Origin: Sva-07 sp963707515
GTDB taxonomy: Bacteria; Actinomycetota; Acidimicrobiia; Acidimicrobiales; Ilumatobacteraceae
Assembly (NCBI GenBank): GCA_963707515.1
Contig: CAVPQI010000002.1
Span: forward strand, 186,001 to 250,000
Direction of reading: 5' to 3'
Length of the DNA: 64,000 nucleotides
A program made the position numbers and the translations under genes. Shown piece after piece: positions 11,767 to 19,850 of this stretch (positions within the stretch are counted from its first letter, which is position 1; each line of letters opens with the position of its first letter). The notes under the pieces were generated by a model. It ran no database searches, was not told the origin of the DNA, and saw nothing but the letters and a program-made list of their open reading frames with translations.

Positions 11767-13620
11767 ATGACATCCCGACAGCGACCCACCCACGTGGTGG
11801 TCGACGGCTCGAACATCGCCACCGAAGGCAGATCGCTACCCAGCCTGACGCAGCTCCAAGAAGCCGTCATGAGCTTCATGGAGGAGTATCCCGACACGGC
11901 GATCACCGTCGTCGTCGACGCCACCTTCGGGCACCGTATCGACAAGAAGGAGGTGCCCGAGTTCGAGGCGGGCATCGCCAACAACGAGCTCGTCGCACCG
12001 CCGGCGGGTGCCGTCGGGCGCGGCGACGCCTTCGTGCTCAGCATCGCCCAGAAGGCCAACGCGTCGATCCTCTCCAACGACTCCTTCCAGGAGTTCCACG
12101 GCGAGTACGACTGGCTGTTCGACGAGGGCCGGCTGATCGGTGGCAAGCCCGTACCGCACGTCGGTTGGGTGTTCGTCGATCGCGTGCCGGTCCGCGGTGC
12201 GGTGAGCCGCAAGGTCACCGGCAGCGGGCGCGGAACGCGCCGCCGCAAGAGCGAGAGTGGTGAGTCGGGCCAGTCCGGCCGCGGCCGCAAGGCGAGTGCC
12301 ATTGCCAGCCAGCCGATGCCCGTGCCGACCGCACCGCCGCCCGGACGGACGGCGCTGGCGACCGTCGCCGAGTCTCCGGCGATGGGGGATGAGTCGGCGC
12401 GCAAGCCGGTACCTCGCACCGGCGACGTCGTCAACGAGCTGATCCCGTTCCTCGAGTTCGTCGAGCACCACCCGGTCGGCACGAGCGTCAACGGCACGGT
12501 CGACTCGTACTCGTCGCACGGTGCCTACGTGACGATCGGGAGTGACGGGGTCCGTGCCTACGTGCCGCTGCGCCTGATGGGTGATCCGCCGCCCAGCAGC
12601 GCCCGCAAGGCGATGAAGATCGGTGAATCGGTGACGCTGGTCGTCGTCAGCTTCGCACCCGCGCGGCGGAGCATCGACTGCGCCGTCCCCGAACTCGCCG
12701 TGTCGGCGATCCGCGAGGTCAGCGCCGATGCCGACGAGACGACGCAGATGACGTCGTCCACCGAGACCGCCGTGGCGGCGCTCGCTGCCGATGCCGCGCC
12801 GCCGTCCGGGCGGCGCACGCGCAAGCGCGGTGCCGCCGCTGCAGCCACGCCGGTCTCGCCTACCGAGGTCAGCGACGACGACGCCGCGAGCGAGCCGGCC
12901 GACCCGTCGGCGGGTGAGGTCGACACGGCCGCCACCGGCCGGGCGACCAAGCGGACGTCGGGCCGTCGGGCGGCGACCAAGCGGTCCGCCACCACCCGGA
13001 CCACCAGCCGGACGACCACCACGCCCGCCGCGGCCGTGCAGGACGACGCCGACGCCGCGTCACGCCCGGCTGACGGTCTGGCGACGGACGAGCCGTCGGC
13101 GACCCCCGCTGCCGGAGCGTCGAAGCGGGCCGCCAGGCGCCCCGCCAAGCGGGCACCCGCGAAGCAGGACGCGCCCGAGACTGCGCCGACGCCTGCCGCG
13201 ACGGAGGCCACGACGGCTCCGTCGGCGACGAAAGCCCCGGCGAAGAAGGCGGCGGCGAAGAACGTGCCGGTCAAGAAGGCGCCAGCGAAGACGGCTGCGG
13301 CGAAGAAGGTGCCGGCGAAGAAGGTGCCGGCGAAGACGGCTGCGGCGAAGAAGGTGCCGGCGAAGAAGGTGCCGGCCAACCAGGTGCCGGCGAAGAAGGT
13401 GGCGGCGAAGAAGGCTGTGTCGCCGACGGCGACCACGACGCCAGCTGCCAAGAAGGCCACCGCGGCGCCGACGAAGAAGACGCCTGCCACCAAGGCGCCG
13501 GCGAAGAAGGTCGCGGCGAAGAAGGTCGCGGCGAAGAAGGCGCCCGCCACGTCATCGGCGACGAAGGCGCCGGCGAAGCGGGCGGCGGCACGCCGCCCGG
13601 CGGTGCAGGACGAGTCCTGA
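11767..13620 (+). CDS. NYN-domain RNase-like protein with S1 domain and Lys/Ala/Pro-rich tail
   Basis: 617 residues. Residues 1-150 form a PIN-like NYN nuclease domain with HVVVDGSNIA, an acidic VVVDATFG, GRGDAFVLSIA and SNDSFQEF, which supplies the conserved acidic metal-binding residues of Zc3h12a/NYN RNases. Residues about 230-310 form an S1 RNA-binding domain (VGTSVNGTVDSYSSHGAYVTI). From about residue 340 onward the chain is low complexity. The last 130 residues are an AKKVPAKK-type repeat like bacterial histone-H1-like proteins, probably binding nucleic acid through charge. An RNA-processing role is likely. The stop overlaps the next gene's ATG (TGATG), so it is coupled to exonuclease III. 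The start is set where the NYN fold begins; AGGAACG lies upstream. Confidence 0.85.
   Translation: MTSRQRPTHVVVDGSNIATEGRSLPSLTQLQEAVMSFMEEYPDTAITVVVDATFGHRIDKKEVPEFEAGIANNELVAPPAGAVGRGDAFVLSIAQKANASILSNDSFQEFHGEYDWLFDEGRLIGGKPVPHVGWVFVDRVPVRGAVSRKVTGSGRGTRRRKSESGESGQSGRGRKASAIASQPMPVPTAPPPGRTALATVAESPAMGDESARKPVPRTGDVVNELIPFLEFVEHHPVGTSVNGTVDSYSSHGAYVTIGSDGVRAYVPLRLMGDPPPSSARKAMKIGESVTLVVVSFAPARRSIDCAVPELAVSAIREVSADADETTQMTSSTETAVAALAADAAPPSGRRTRKRGAAAAATPVSPTEVSDDDAASEPADPSAGEVDTAATGRATKRTSGRRAATKRSATTRTTSRTTTTPAAAVQDDADAASRPADGLATDEPSATPAAGASKRAARRPAKRAPAKQDAPETAPTPAATEATTAPSATKAPAKKAAAKNVPVKKAPAKTAAAKKVPAKKVPAKTAAAKKVPAKKVPANQVPAKKVAAKKAVSPTATTTPAAKKATAAPTKKTPATKAPAKKVAAKKVAAKKAPATSSATKAPAKRAAARRPAVQDES
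13219..13590 (+). repeat. Coding tandem repeats for a KVPAKK/AKKA-type tail
   Basis: Short units built from gtgccggcgaagaag and gcggcgaagaag repeat many times in frame and encode the basic tail of the NYN-S1 protein. Such tracts change length easily, so tail length probably varies between strains. Confidence 0.85.
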
Positions 13621-14393
13621 TGCGCGTCGTCACGTGGAACATCAACTCGCTGCGCGCCCGCCTCGACCGGGTCGAGGAGTGGCTCGCCGAGGTGTCGCCG
13701 GACGTGCTCCTGCTGCAGGAGACCAAGCTCGCCGACGATGCCTTCCCGGCGCTGTCGTTCCAGTCGTTGGGCTACGAGTCGGCGCACTACGGCCAGGGTC
13801 AGTGGAACGGTGTGGCGATTCTGTCGAAGGTCGGCATCGACGACGTCGTGACCAACTTCGCCGGTGACGTCGAGCCCGACCCCGACGCCCGGATCATCAC
13901 CGCCACCTGTGGCGGGGTGCGCGTCAGCAGCGTCTACGTGCCCAACGGCCGGGCGCTCGACGACCCGCACTACCAGTACAAGTTGTCCTGGCTCGACCGG
14001 CTCGTCGTCCACCTCGGGGCCGACACCAGCGCCGACCGCGACGTGATCGTCGGCGGCGACTTCAACATCGCTCCCGACGACCGCGACGTCTACGACCCGG
14101 CGAAGTTCGCCGGGGCCACCCACGTCAGCCAACCCGAGCGCGACCGCCTGGCGGCGATCGAAGCGTGGGGTCTGCGTGACGTCTTCCGGACGATGCACGA
14201 CGACGATCGCGTGTACTCGTGGTGGGACTACCGCGCCGGCGACTTCCACCAGGGTCGTGGGCTGCGCATCGACTTGTTGATGTGCTCACCGTCGGTGATC
14301 GATCGGGCGACGTGGTGCGTCATCGACCGCAACGCCCGCAAGGGAAAGCTCCCGAGCGATCACGCCCCGGTGATCGTCGACCTCGCCGACTGA
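13620..14393 (+). CDS. xth: Exodeoxyribonuclease III
   Basis: 257 residues of the EEP (exonuclease-endonuclease-phosphatase) family. Motifs in order: TWNINSLRARL, LLQETKL (metal-binding Glu), SVYVPNGRAL, VGGDFNIAPDD, WWDYRAGDF and the C-terminal SDHAPVIVD with catalytic His. It acts on abasic sites and 3' ends in base-excision repair. The ATG overlaps the TGA of the NYN-S1 gene. Its 3' end overlaps the convergent helicase gene by 34 bp. Confidence 0.95.
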   Translation: MRVVTWNINSLRARLDRVEEWLAEVSPDVLLLQETKLADDAFPALSFQSLGYESAHYGQGQWNGVAILSKVGIDDVVTNFAGDVEPDPDARIITATCGGVRVSSVYVPNGRALDDPHYQYKLSWLDRLVVHLGADTSADRDVIVGGDFNIAPDDRDVYDPAKFAGATHVSQPERDRLAAIEAWGLRDVFRTMHDDDRVYSWWDYRAGDFHQGRGLRIDLLMCSPSVIDRATWCVIDRNARKGKLPSDHAPVIVDLAD

Positions 14394-16285
14394 ACGATCT
14401 CGACGATCTCGGGCGCCAGCCGCTCGGCGGTCATCGGCCCGAACGAGGTCGCCGCGGCGAGCTCGTCGGCGCTGTGCGGCCGAACCTCGGCGATCGCCCG
14501 CAGGTCGCGGTCCGTGCACACCTGGGTGGGCAGGATGTTGGCCCGCCGCGCCGCCTCGTCGCGCCAGCTGCGCAGCGATTCGAGGAGCGGATCGCGCGGC
14601 GTGCGGCTGCGGCGCGGCGGGGGAGCGATCGGCGGCGGCGTTGCGGCGTCGAGGCCGGCGAGGAACGGGCTCACCGATCGGGCGTAGCCGCCGCGGCGCA
14701 GCGCCCGCGTGAGCTCGAGGTGATCGGTCGCCCGGGTGCAGGCGACGTAGAGCAGCCGGGCTTCCTCGGCCCGCTCGGCGTTGGTGTGGGCGGACTTGTG
14801 CGGCACGAGGCTGGACTCGACGCCGGCGACGAACACCGTGTGCCACTCGCGGCCCTTGGCGGCGTGGAACGTCAACAGGTCGACGCCGTCGGTCGAGGCG
14901 TCGTCGAACGGGTTGGTCGTCGCCACCCAGGCGCGGAACGCCGCGCCGTCGCCGAGCGGCTGCTCGCGGAGGAACTCGAGGATCGATGCGGCGACCCGCC
15001 GCTCCGGGTCGGGCTGATCGGGCGGGTTCGTGTCGTCGCCGACCGCCGTCGGCGGCTCGCCGATGCCGTCGAGCACGTCATGGGCCCACGCCCGCAGCCG
15101 TGACGCAGAGCCGAGGGCCGCTGCGGATCGAACGGCGGTCTGCAGCGGCGAGCCGGTGGCGGTGGCGGATCGGCGCACGCTGACCCCTTGGCGCCGGAGC
15201 GCGTCGGCGAACGGTCCGAGCTGGGCGTTGGTGCGGGTGAGCACGGCGATCTCGCCGGTGCGCACGAGGTTCGGGTCGGCGTGGCGGATGGCGTCGGTGA
15301 CCGCCTGCACCTCCGCGGCCTCGTCGTCCGTGACCACCTCGAGCACCGCGTCGCCGTCGCCGCGTGCGGCGCGCAGGTCGAACGGCTGACCGCCGGCGGC
15401 GAGTACGTGACGGCCGGTGTCGACGATCTGTGGCGTGCTGCGATGGTTGACGGGCAGTCGGATCACCTCGACGCCCGGGAATCGGACCTCGACGTCGACC
15501 AGCAGCGACGGGTCGGCGCCGTTGAAGCCGTAGATCGCCTGCGCCGGGTCACCCACCAGGAACACGTCGTCGCGGCCGGCGCGGAGCAGGTCGACGAGGG
15601 CGTGCTGCAGCGGGTTGAGGTCCTGGGCCTCGTCGACGAGGAGGTGGCGGAAGCGCCACCGCAGGCTGTCGGCGAAGTCGCTGTCGCGACGCGACTCGCG
15701 GAGCACGTGAGCCAGCACGTCGTCGAAGTCGATGACCCCGCGACGGCGCTTCAGGGTGTCGAACGCGTCGTACACCTCGGCGCTGCGGTCGACCCCCGGC
15801 CCGGGTCGGCGTCCGGTGCGCCGGGCGATCGAGGCGTACTCGGACGGGCCGATGCCGCGCGCCGATGCCCAGTCGATCTCGGCGAGGAGCGGTGCGAGCT
15901 GCTGGCGGTGCTCCGTGCCGATGGCGTCGGACACCAGCCGGCGGCGGTCGGCGACGATCGTCAGCGGTCGCCGATCGGTGTCGGCCCAGCGCTGCTTGAG
16001 GACGGCGAGCATCACCGAGTGGAACGTTCCCGCCTCGACGCGTTCGCGCAGCCCGAGACGCAGCAGCCGCCTGCGCATCTCGCCGGCCGCCTCGCGGGTG
16101 AACGTCAGCGCCAGCGTGTGCCGGGCGTCGGCTGATCCGGTGGCGATGCGGTAGGCGATCCGGCGGGTCAGGACGCGGGTCTTGCCGGATCCGGCGCCGG
16201 CGATCACGGCGACGAGCTGCGACTCGGCGGTGACCGCGGCACGCTGGCTGGCGTCGAGGTCGGCGACCAAGGCGTCCACGTCCAC
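14360..16285 (-). CDS. UvrD/PcrA-type superfamily 1 helicase with HRDC domain
   Basis: 641 residues from GTG 16285. SF1A motifs: DASQRAAV (Q motif region), GAGSGKT (Walker A), LALTFTREAAGEM (Ia), LLVDEAQDLN (II), VGDPAQAIYGFNG (III), LPVNHRSTPQIV (IV), LTFHAAKGREWHTVFV (V) and LYVACTRA (VI). The last 75 residues are an HRDC-like nucleic-acid-binding domain, a layout found in actinobacterial UvrD2-type helicases. It probably unwinds DNA in repair. The GTG was chosen because TACAGT lies 6 nt upstream. The gene is divergent from uvrB, with 102 bp between the starts. Confidence 0.92.
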   Translation of the reverse strand: MDVDALVADLDASQRAAVTAESQLVAVIAGAGSGKTRVLTRRIAYRIATGSADARHTLALTFTREAAGEMRRRLLRLGLRERVEAGTFHSVMLAVLKQRWADTDRRPLTIVADRRRLVSDAIGTEHRQQLAPLLAEIDWASARGIGPSEYASIARRTGRRPGPGVDRSAEVYDAFDTLKRRRGVIDFDDVLAHVLRESRRDSDFADSLRWRFRHLLVDEAQDLNPLQHALVDLLRAGRDDVFLVGDPAQAIYGFNGADPSLLVDVEVRFPGVEVIRLPVNHRSTPQIVDTGRHVLAAGGQPFDLRAARGDGDAVLEVVTDDEAAEVQAVTDAIRHADPNLVRTGEIAVLTRTNAQLGPFADALRRQGVSVRRSATATGSPLQTAVRSAAALGSASRLRAWAHDVLDGIGEPPTAVGDDTNPPDQPDPERRVAASILEFLREQPLGDGAAFRAWVATTNPFDDASTDGVDLLTFHAAKGREWHTVFVAGVESSLVPHKSAHTNAERAEEARLLYVACTRATDHLELTRALRRGGYARSVSPFLAGLDAATPPPIAPPPRRSRTPRDPLLESLRSWRDEAARRANILPTQVCTDRDLRAIAEVRPHSADELAAATSFGPMTAERLAPEIVEIVQSARSTITGA

Positions 16286-16291
16286 CGGCCC

Positions 16292-16297
16292 ACTGTA
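16292..16297 (-). promoter_or_regulatory. Putative leaderless -10 box (TACAGT) of the UvrD-type helicase gene
   Basis: Read on the minus strand, TACAGT is followed by six bases and then the GTG start at 16285. There is no Shine-Dalgarno sequence. Confidence 0.5.
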
Positions 16298-16375
16298 CGG
16301 CGCGCCTCCCACCGTCACCGTCTGTCGCGAGAGGTCGCCGTGCGAACGGGTGTTCCTGCGGTTCGGCGGCGGCGG

Positions 16376-16381
16376 TACCAT
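16376..16381 (+). promoter_or_regulatory. Putative leaderless -10 box (TACCAT) of uvrB
   Basis: TACCAT is followed by GGAGCG and then ATG 16388. The GGAG is only 2 nt from the ATG, too close for a normal ribosome-binding site, so leaderless initiation is favoured. Confidence 0.5.
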
Positions 16382-16387
16382 GGAGCG

Positions 16388-18478
16388 ATGGCCGAGACCG
16401 TCACGCCGGAGGATCTCCTCTTCGAGGCCGCGCCGGCGAGCAACTACACCACCAGCGGCGACAACCGCTTCCGCGTGGTGTCGGAGTTCGAGCCCGCCGG
16501 CGACCAGCCGACGGCCATCGAGACGTTGAGCCGGGGCATCGAGGCCGGCGAACGGTTCCAGACGTTGCTCGGCATCACCGGGTCGGGCAAATCGGCGACG
16601 ATCGCCTGGACCATCGAGCGGACCCAGCGCCCGACGCTGCTCCTCGCCCCGAACAAGTCACTGGCCGCGCAGCTGGCACAGGAGATGCGCGAGCTCTTCC
16701 CCGACAACCGGGTCGAGTACTTCGTCAGCTACTACGACTACTACCAGCCCGAGGCGTACATCCCGTCGAGCGACACGTTCATCGAGAAGGACTCCTCGGT
16801 CAACGACGAGATCGACCGCCTCCGCCACTCGGCCACGGCGGCCCTGCTGACCCGCCGCGACGTGATCGTCGTCGCCTCCGTCTCGTGCATCTACGGCATG
16901 GGCAATCCCGAGGAGTACCGCGGCAACCTGCTCGACCTCAACGTCGGCGTCGACTACGACATGCGCTCGATCCTGCGGCGCCTCGTCGACATGCAGTACG
17001 GGCGCAACGACATGACGCTCGGGCGCGGCAACTTCCGCGTCCGCGGCGACACGATCGAGGTCCACCCGGCGTACGAGGAGTCGGTGCTGCGGATCGAGAT
17101 GTTCGGCGACACGATCGACCGGATGACCACGCTCGACCCGCTCACGGGCGAGCAGCTGAGCGTGATCGAGCGGGCCCACGTGTTCCCGGCCACCCACTAC
17201 GTCGCCGGCGCCGACCGGCTGACGCGGGCGATGGGGCAGATCGAGAACGAGCTGCAGGAGCGGCTGAAGTGGTTCGAGGACAACGGCAAGCTGCTCGAGG
17301 CGCAGCGGCTGCGGATGCGCACCCAGTACGACCTCGAGATGATGAGCGAGCTCGGGTACTGCAACGGCATCGAGAACTACTCGATGCACATCGACGGCCG
17401 GCAGTACGGGGAACCGCCGTTCACCCTGCTCGACTACTTCCCCGACGACTTCCTGCTCGTCATCGACGAGAGCCATGTCGCCGTGCCCCAGCTCCACGGC
17501 CAGTACGCCGGTGACCGCAGCCGCAAGGACGTACTCGTCGAGCACGGATTCCGGCTGCCGTCGGCACGCGACAACCGCCCGCTGACGTTCGAAGAGGTGC
17601 TCGAGCGGATCAACCAGTGCGTGTTCATGTCGGCGACGCCGGGTGACTACGAGCTGCGCGTGTCGTCGCAGGTCGCCGAGCAGATCGTGCGGCCGACCGG
17701 CCTCGTCGATCCGGAGGTCATCGTCAAGCCCACGAAGGGCCAGATCGACGACCTGATGGAGATGGTCAACGATCGCATCGCCCGCGGCGACCGGGTGCTG
17801 GTCACCACGCTGACCAAGAAGATGGCCGAGGACCTCACCGACTATCTCCTCGAGCAGGGCCTGCGGGTGCGCTACCTGCACTCGAACATCGACACGATCC
17901 AACGCATCGAGATCCTGCGCGGGTTGCGACTCGGCGACTTCGACGTGCTCGTCGGCATCAACCTCCTGCGCGAGGGTCTCGACCTCCCCGAGGTGTCGCT
18001 GGTGTGCATCCTCGACGCCGACAAGGAAGGCTTCCTGCGCTCGGAGACGTCGCTGATCCAGACCATCGGTCGTGCCGCCCGCAACGTCGACGGTCAGGTG
18101 GTGATGTACGCCGACAAGATCACCCGGTCGATGGAGGCCGCGATCGGCGAGACCCAGCGTCGGCGGACACTGCAGGTCGCCTACAACGAGGAGCACGGGA
18201 TCAACCCGCAGACGATCCGCAAGGCCGTCGGCGACATCCTCTCGCTGCTCCGCCCGGACAACACGGCGCCGGTGCCCGGCAAGGACCGCCGTCGCCAGCG
18301 CGAGCGCGACAAGGTGCAGCGCGATCTGAAGTCGTTGCCCGAGCAGGAGCTGTCGCGCCTGATCCTGACCCTCGAGGCCGAGATGCACGAGGCGTCGGCG
18401 GAGCTCAAGTTCGAGTACGCCGCCCGCCTGCGCGACGAGATCCGCGACCTCCGCCGCGAGCTCCGCGAAGCCCACTGA
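16388..18478 (+). CDS. uvrB: Excinuclease ABC subunit B
   Basis: 696 residues. Walker A is GITGSGKSATIAW, the damage-verifying beta-hairpin region is YYDYYQPEAYIPSSDTFIEKD, Walker B is LLVIDESH, and the helicase C-terminal motifs include GLDLPEVSLVCILDADKEG and QTIGRAARN. A UVR domain (about 650-690) that contacts UvrC closes the protein. It verifies damage handed over by UvrA and recruits UvrC in nucleotide excision repair. uvrA and uvrC lie 28 and 34 kb downstream in the same window. The start is the ATG after the -10-like TACCAT. Confidence 0.98.
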   Translation: MAETVTPEDLLFEAAPASNYTTSGDNRFRVVSEFEPAGDQPTAIETLSRGIEAGERFQTLLGITGSGKSATIAWTIERTQRPTLLLAPNKSLAAQLAQEMRELFPDNRVEYFVSYYDYYQPEAYIPSSDTFIEKDSSVNDEIDRLRHSATAALLTRRDVIVVASVSCIYGMGNPEEYRGNLLDLNVGVDYDMRSILRRLVDMQYGRNDMTLGRGNFRVRGDTIEVHPAYEESVLRIEMFGDTIDRMTTLDPLTGEQLSVIERAHVFPATHYVAGADRLTRAMGQIENELQERLKWFEDNGKLLEAQRLRMRTQYDLEMMSELGYCNGIENYSMHIDGRQYGEPPFTLLDYFPDDFLLVIDESHVAVPQLHGQYAGDRSRKDVLVEHGFRLPSARDNRPLTFEEVLERINQCVFMSATPGDYELRVSSQVAEQIVRPTGLVDPEVIVKPTKGQIDDLMEMVNDRIARGDRVLVTTLTKKMAEDLTDYLLEQGLRVRYLHSNIDTIQRIEILRGLRLGDFDVLVGINLLREGLDLPEVSLVCILDADKEGFLRSETSLIQTIGRAARNVDGQVVMYADKITRSMEAAIGETQRRRTLQVAYNEEHGINPQTIRKAVGDILSLLRPDNTAPVPGKDRRRQRERDKVQRDLKSLPEQELSRLILTLEAEMHEASAELKFEYAARLRDEIRDLRRELREAH

Positions 18479-18540
18479 CGGCTCCGCGTCCCGCACCCCA
18501 CCCTCCGCGCCAGCCTGCGCGCGCCAGCCCGCGCGCCAGC

Positions 18541-18591
18541 CGAAATTTGTCCGTGGCATCACGCTCAGCGTGATCATTCGGACAAATTTCG
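18541..18591. repeat. Nested hairpin (perfect 13-bp outer stem, 7-bp inner stem)
   Basis: Outer arms CGAAATTTGTCCG (18541-18553) and CGGACAAATTTCG (18579-18591) enclose an inner stem-loop ATCACGC-TCA-GCGTGAT (18558-18574). It lies in the 219-bp gap after uvrB and has no T-run, so it is not a typical intrinsic terminator. It is much more AT-rich than its surroundings, which suggests a mobile REP-like element or an operator. Confidence 0.8.
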
Positions 18592-18697
18592 GGGCTTTCG
18601 GGCGGGGAGTCGTCCCCGGTGCGCCCCTCGGGGGCCATGGGTAGGTTCGATTTCAGCCCGTCGACGGTCGGCGCGGCACACAACGGAGGTTGCAGAG

Positions 18698-19282
18698 ATG
18701 ACAGTTGTCAGAGTGGATCCGGCCAGTGTCCGCAGCTACGGCACGCAGGCGCAGGGAATCTTCGACACGATGCACGGCGAGCTCGTCTCGCTCGTCAACG
18801 ACGTCGTCGCGGTTCGGTTCTTCGGACCCAACGCCGTCGCGTTCAAGACGGACTGCGGCAAGGTCGCTGCTGACTTCGCCAACAAGCTCAACGCGGACAT
18901 GGGCGCGATGGCCGATGCCGTGCGCACCTCGACGTCGAACATCGCCGCCTCGCTCGGTGGCACGCCGATCACGATCCAGCTCGACTCGAAGGCGATCACC
19001 CCGCCGAGCCCGGAGACCGTGGACTACGTCGACGTCGACACGAGCGCCCTGGAAGCGTTGATCCCGGTGGTCACGCAGCGCTTCACGGCCCTGCGCACCG
19101 GCCTCAAGGACAACCTCGGCAAGCTGCAGGCGACCGACTGGGAGGGCAACGCCAAGATTGCCGCCGTCGACTCGGTGTCCGGCTTCACCACCTCGGCGCA
19201 GGCCAAGTGCGACAGTGCCGAGCAGTCCGTCACTGGCTTCATCCAGCGCCAGATCGAAGCGGTCACGGCAGCCGACCGCTGA
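18698..19282 (+). CDS. WXG100-like ESX protein, tandem two-unit form
   Basis: 194 residues, twice the usual WXG100 length. Both halves are helical. The first turn motif is FFG (AVRFFGPNAVAFK, about residue 48) and the second is WEG (TDWEGNAKIAAV, about residue 150), so it looks like two fused WXG100 hairpins. Such proteins are substrates or partners of type VII secretion. The start is firm: GGAGG lies 10-11 nt before ATG. It heads an apparent operon with a second small helical protein, the Rhs toxin gene and the zinc-ribbon gene. Confidence 0.75.
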   Translation: MTVVRVDPASVRSYGTQAQGIFDTMHGELVSLVNDVVAVRFFGPNAVAFKTDCGKVAADFANKLNADMGAMADAVRTSTSNIAASLGGTPITIQLDSKAITPPSPETVDYVDVDTSALEALIPVVTQRFTALRTGLKDNLGKLQATDWEGNAKIAAVDSVSGFTTSAQAKCDSAEQSVTGFIQRQIEAVTAADR

Positions 19283-19310
19283 TCGAGCGGGACCCGGCAA
19301 CTTCGGACAT

Positions 19311-19379
19311 CCGGCGGACTCCGCCATCTCGACCCGGCGGACTCCGCCATCTCGACCCGGCGGACTCCGCCATCTCGAC
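19311..19379. repeat. Three perfect tandem copies of a 23-bp palindromic unit
   Basis: Units at 19311, 19334 and 19357 are identical. Each contains GGCGGA-c-TCCGCC, a 6-bp stem with a 1-nt loop. The array fills most of the 117-bp gap between the two WXG-type genes, so it may act as an attenuator or RNA-stability element within the operon. Confidence 0.95.
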
Positions 19380-19399
19380 ACCGACAGGACGATTGGACC

Positions 19400-19846
19400 A
19401 TGGGGTTGGAAGCTGCTGACGACGTTCGCTTCGACTATGTCGCCAGCCTGCAGCTGGCACGCCGGCTCTGGGCGCTGGGTGACGAGGTCGACGAGCTGAT
19501 GACCAACCGGGTGACGTTGGCCCGGACGGCGCTCACCGACTGGCTGGGTGCCTACGGCACGCAGTTCGCCGGCCGGATCGACAACGAGTCGATGCAGGCG
19601 ACGGCGATCGCCGGCGAGCTGCGGCTCGCTGCCGAGCAGTGGGCGGTGCGCTGGGCCGAGGCGATGAACGAGCAGAACAGCATCAACTACGCCCGCGAGG
19701 TCAAGCGCGTCGAGGGCGACCGCAGCGTGCTCGACAACATCGGCGGCTTCTTCACCGGTCACGACGACCTGCCGCCGAAACCGCCGACGATCGCCGTCCC
19801 GACGTCACCCAACTTCTACGCCACCGGCACGCTCACGAGGTACTGA
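19400..19846 (+). CDS. Second WXG100/LXG-like small helical protein
   Basis: 148 residues. The first 110 are alpha-helical with a turn motif WLGAYG (about residue 50) and a second Trp-rich helix (EQWAVRWAEAMNEQ). The tail is Pro-rich and unstructured. Size, position directly before the Rhs gene (4-nt gap) and the helix-WxG-helix layout suggest a T7SS partner or targeting factor for the toxin. Sequence identity to a named family could not be established. Confidence 0.6.
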   Translation: MGLEAADDVRFDYVASLQLARRLWALGDEVDELMTNRVTLARTALTDWLGAYGTQFAGRIDNESMQATAIAGELRLAAEQWAVRWAEAMNEQNSINYAREVKRVEGDRSVLDNIGGFFTGHDDLPPKPPTIAVPTSPNFYATGTLTRY

Positions 19847-19850
19847 TCCC

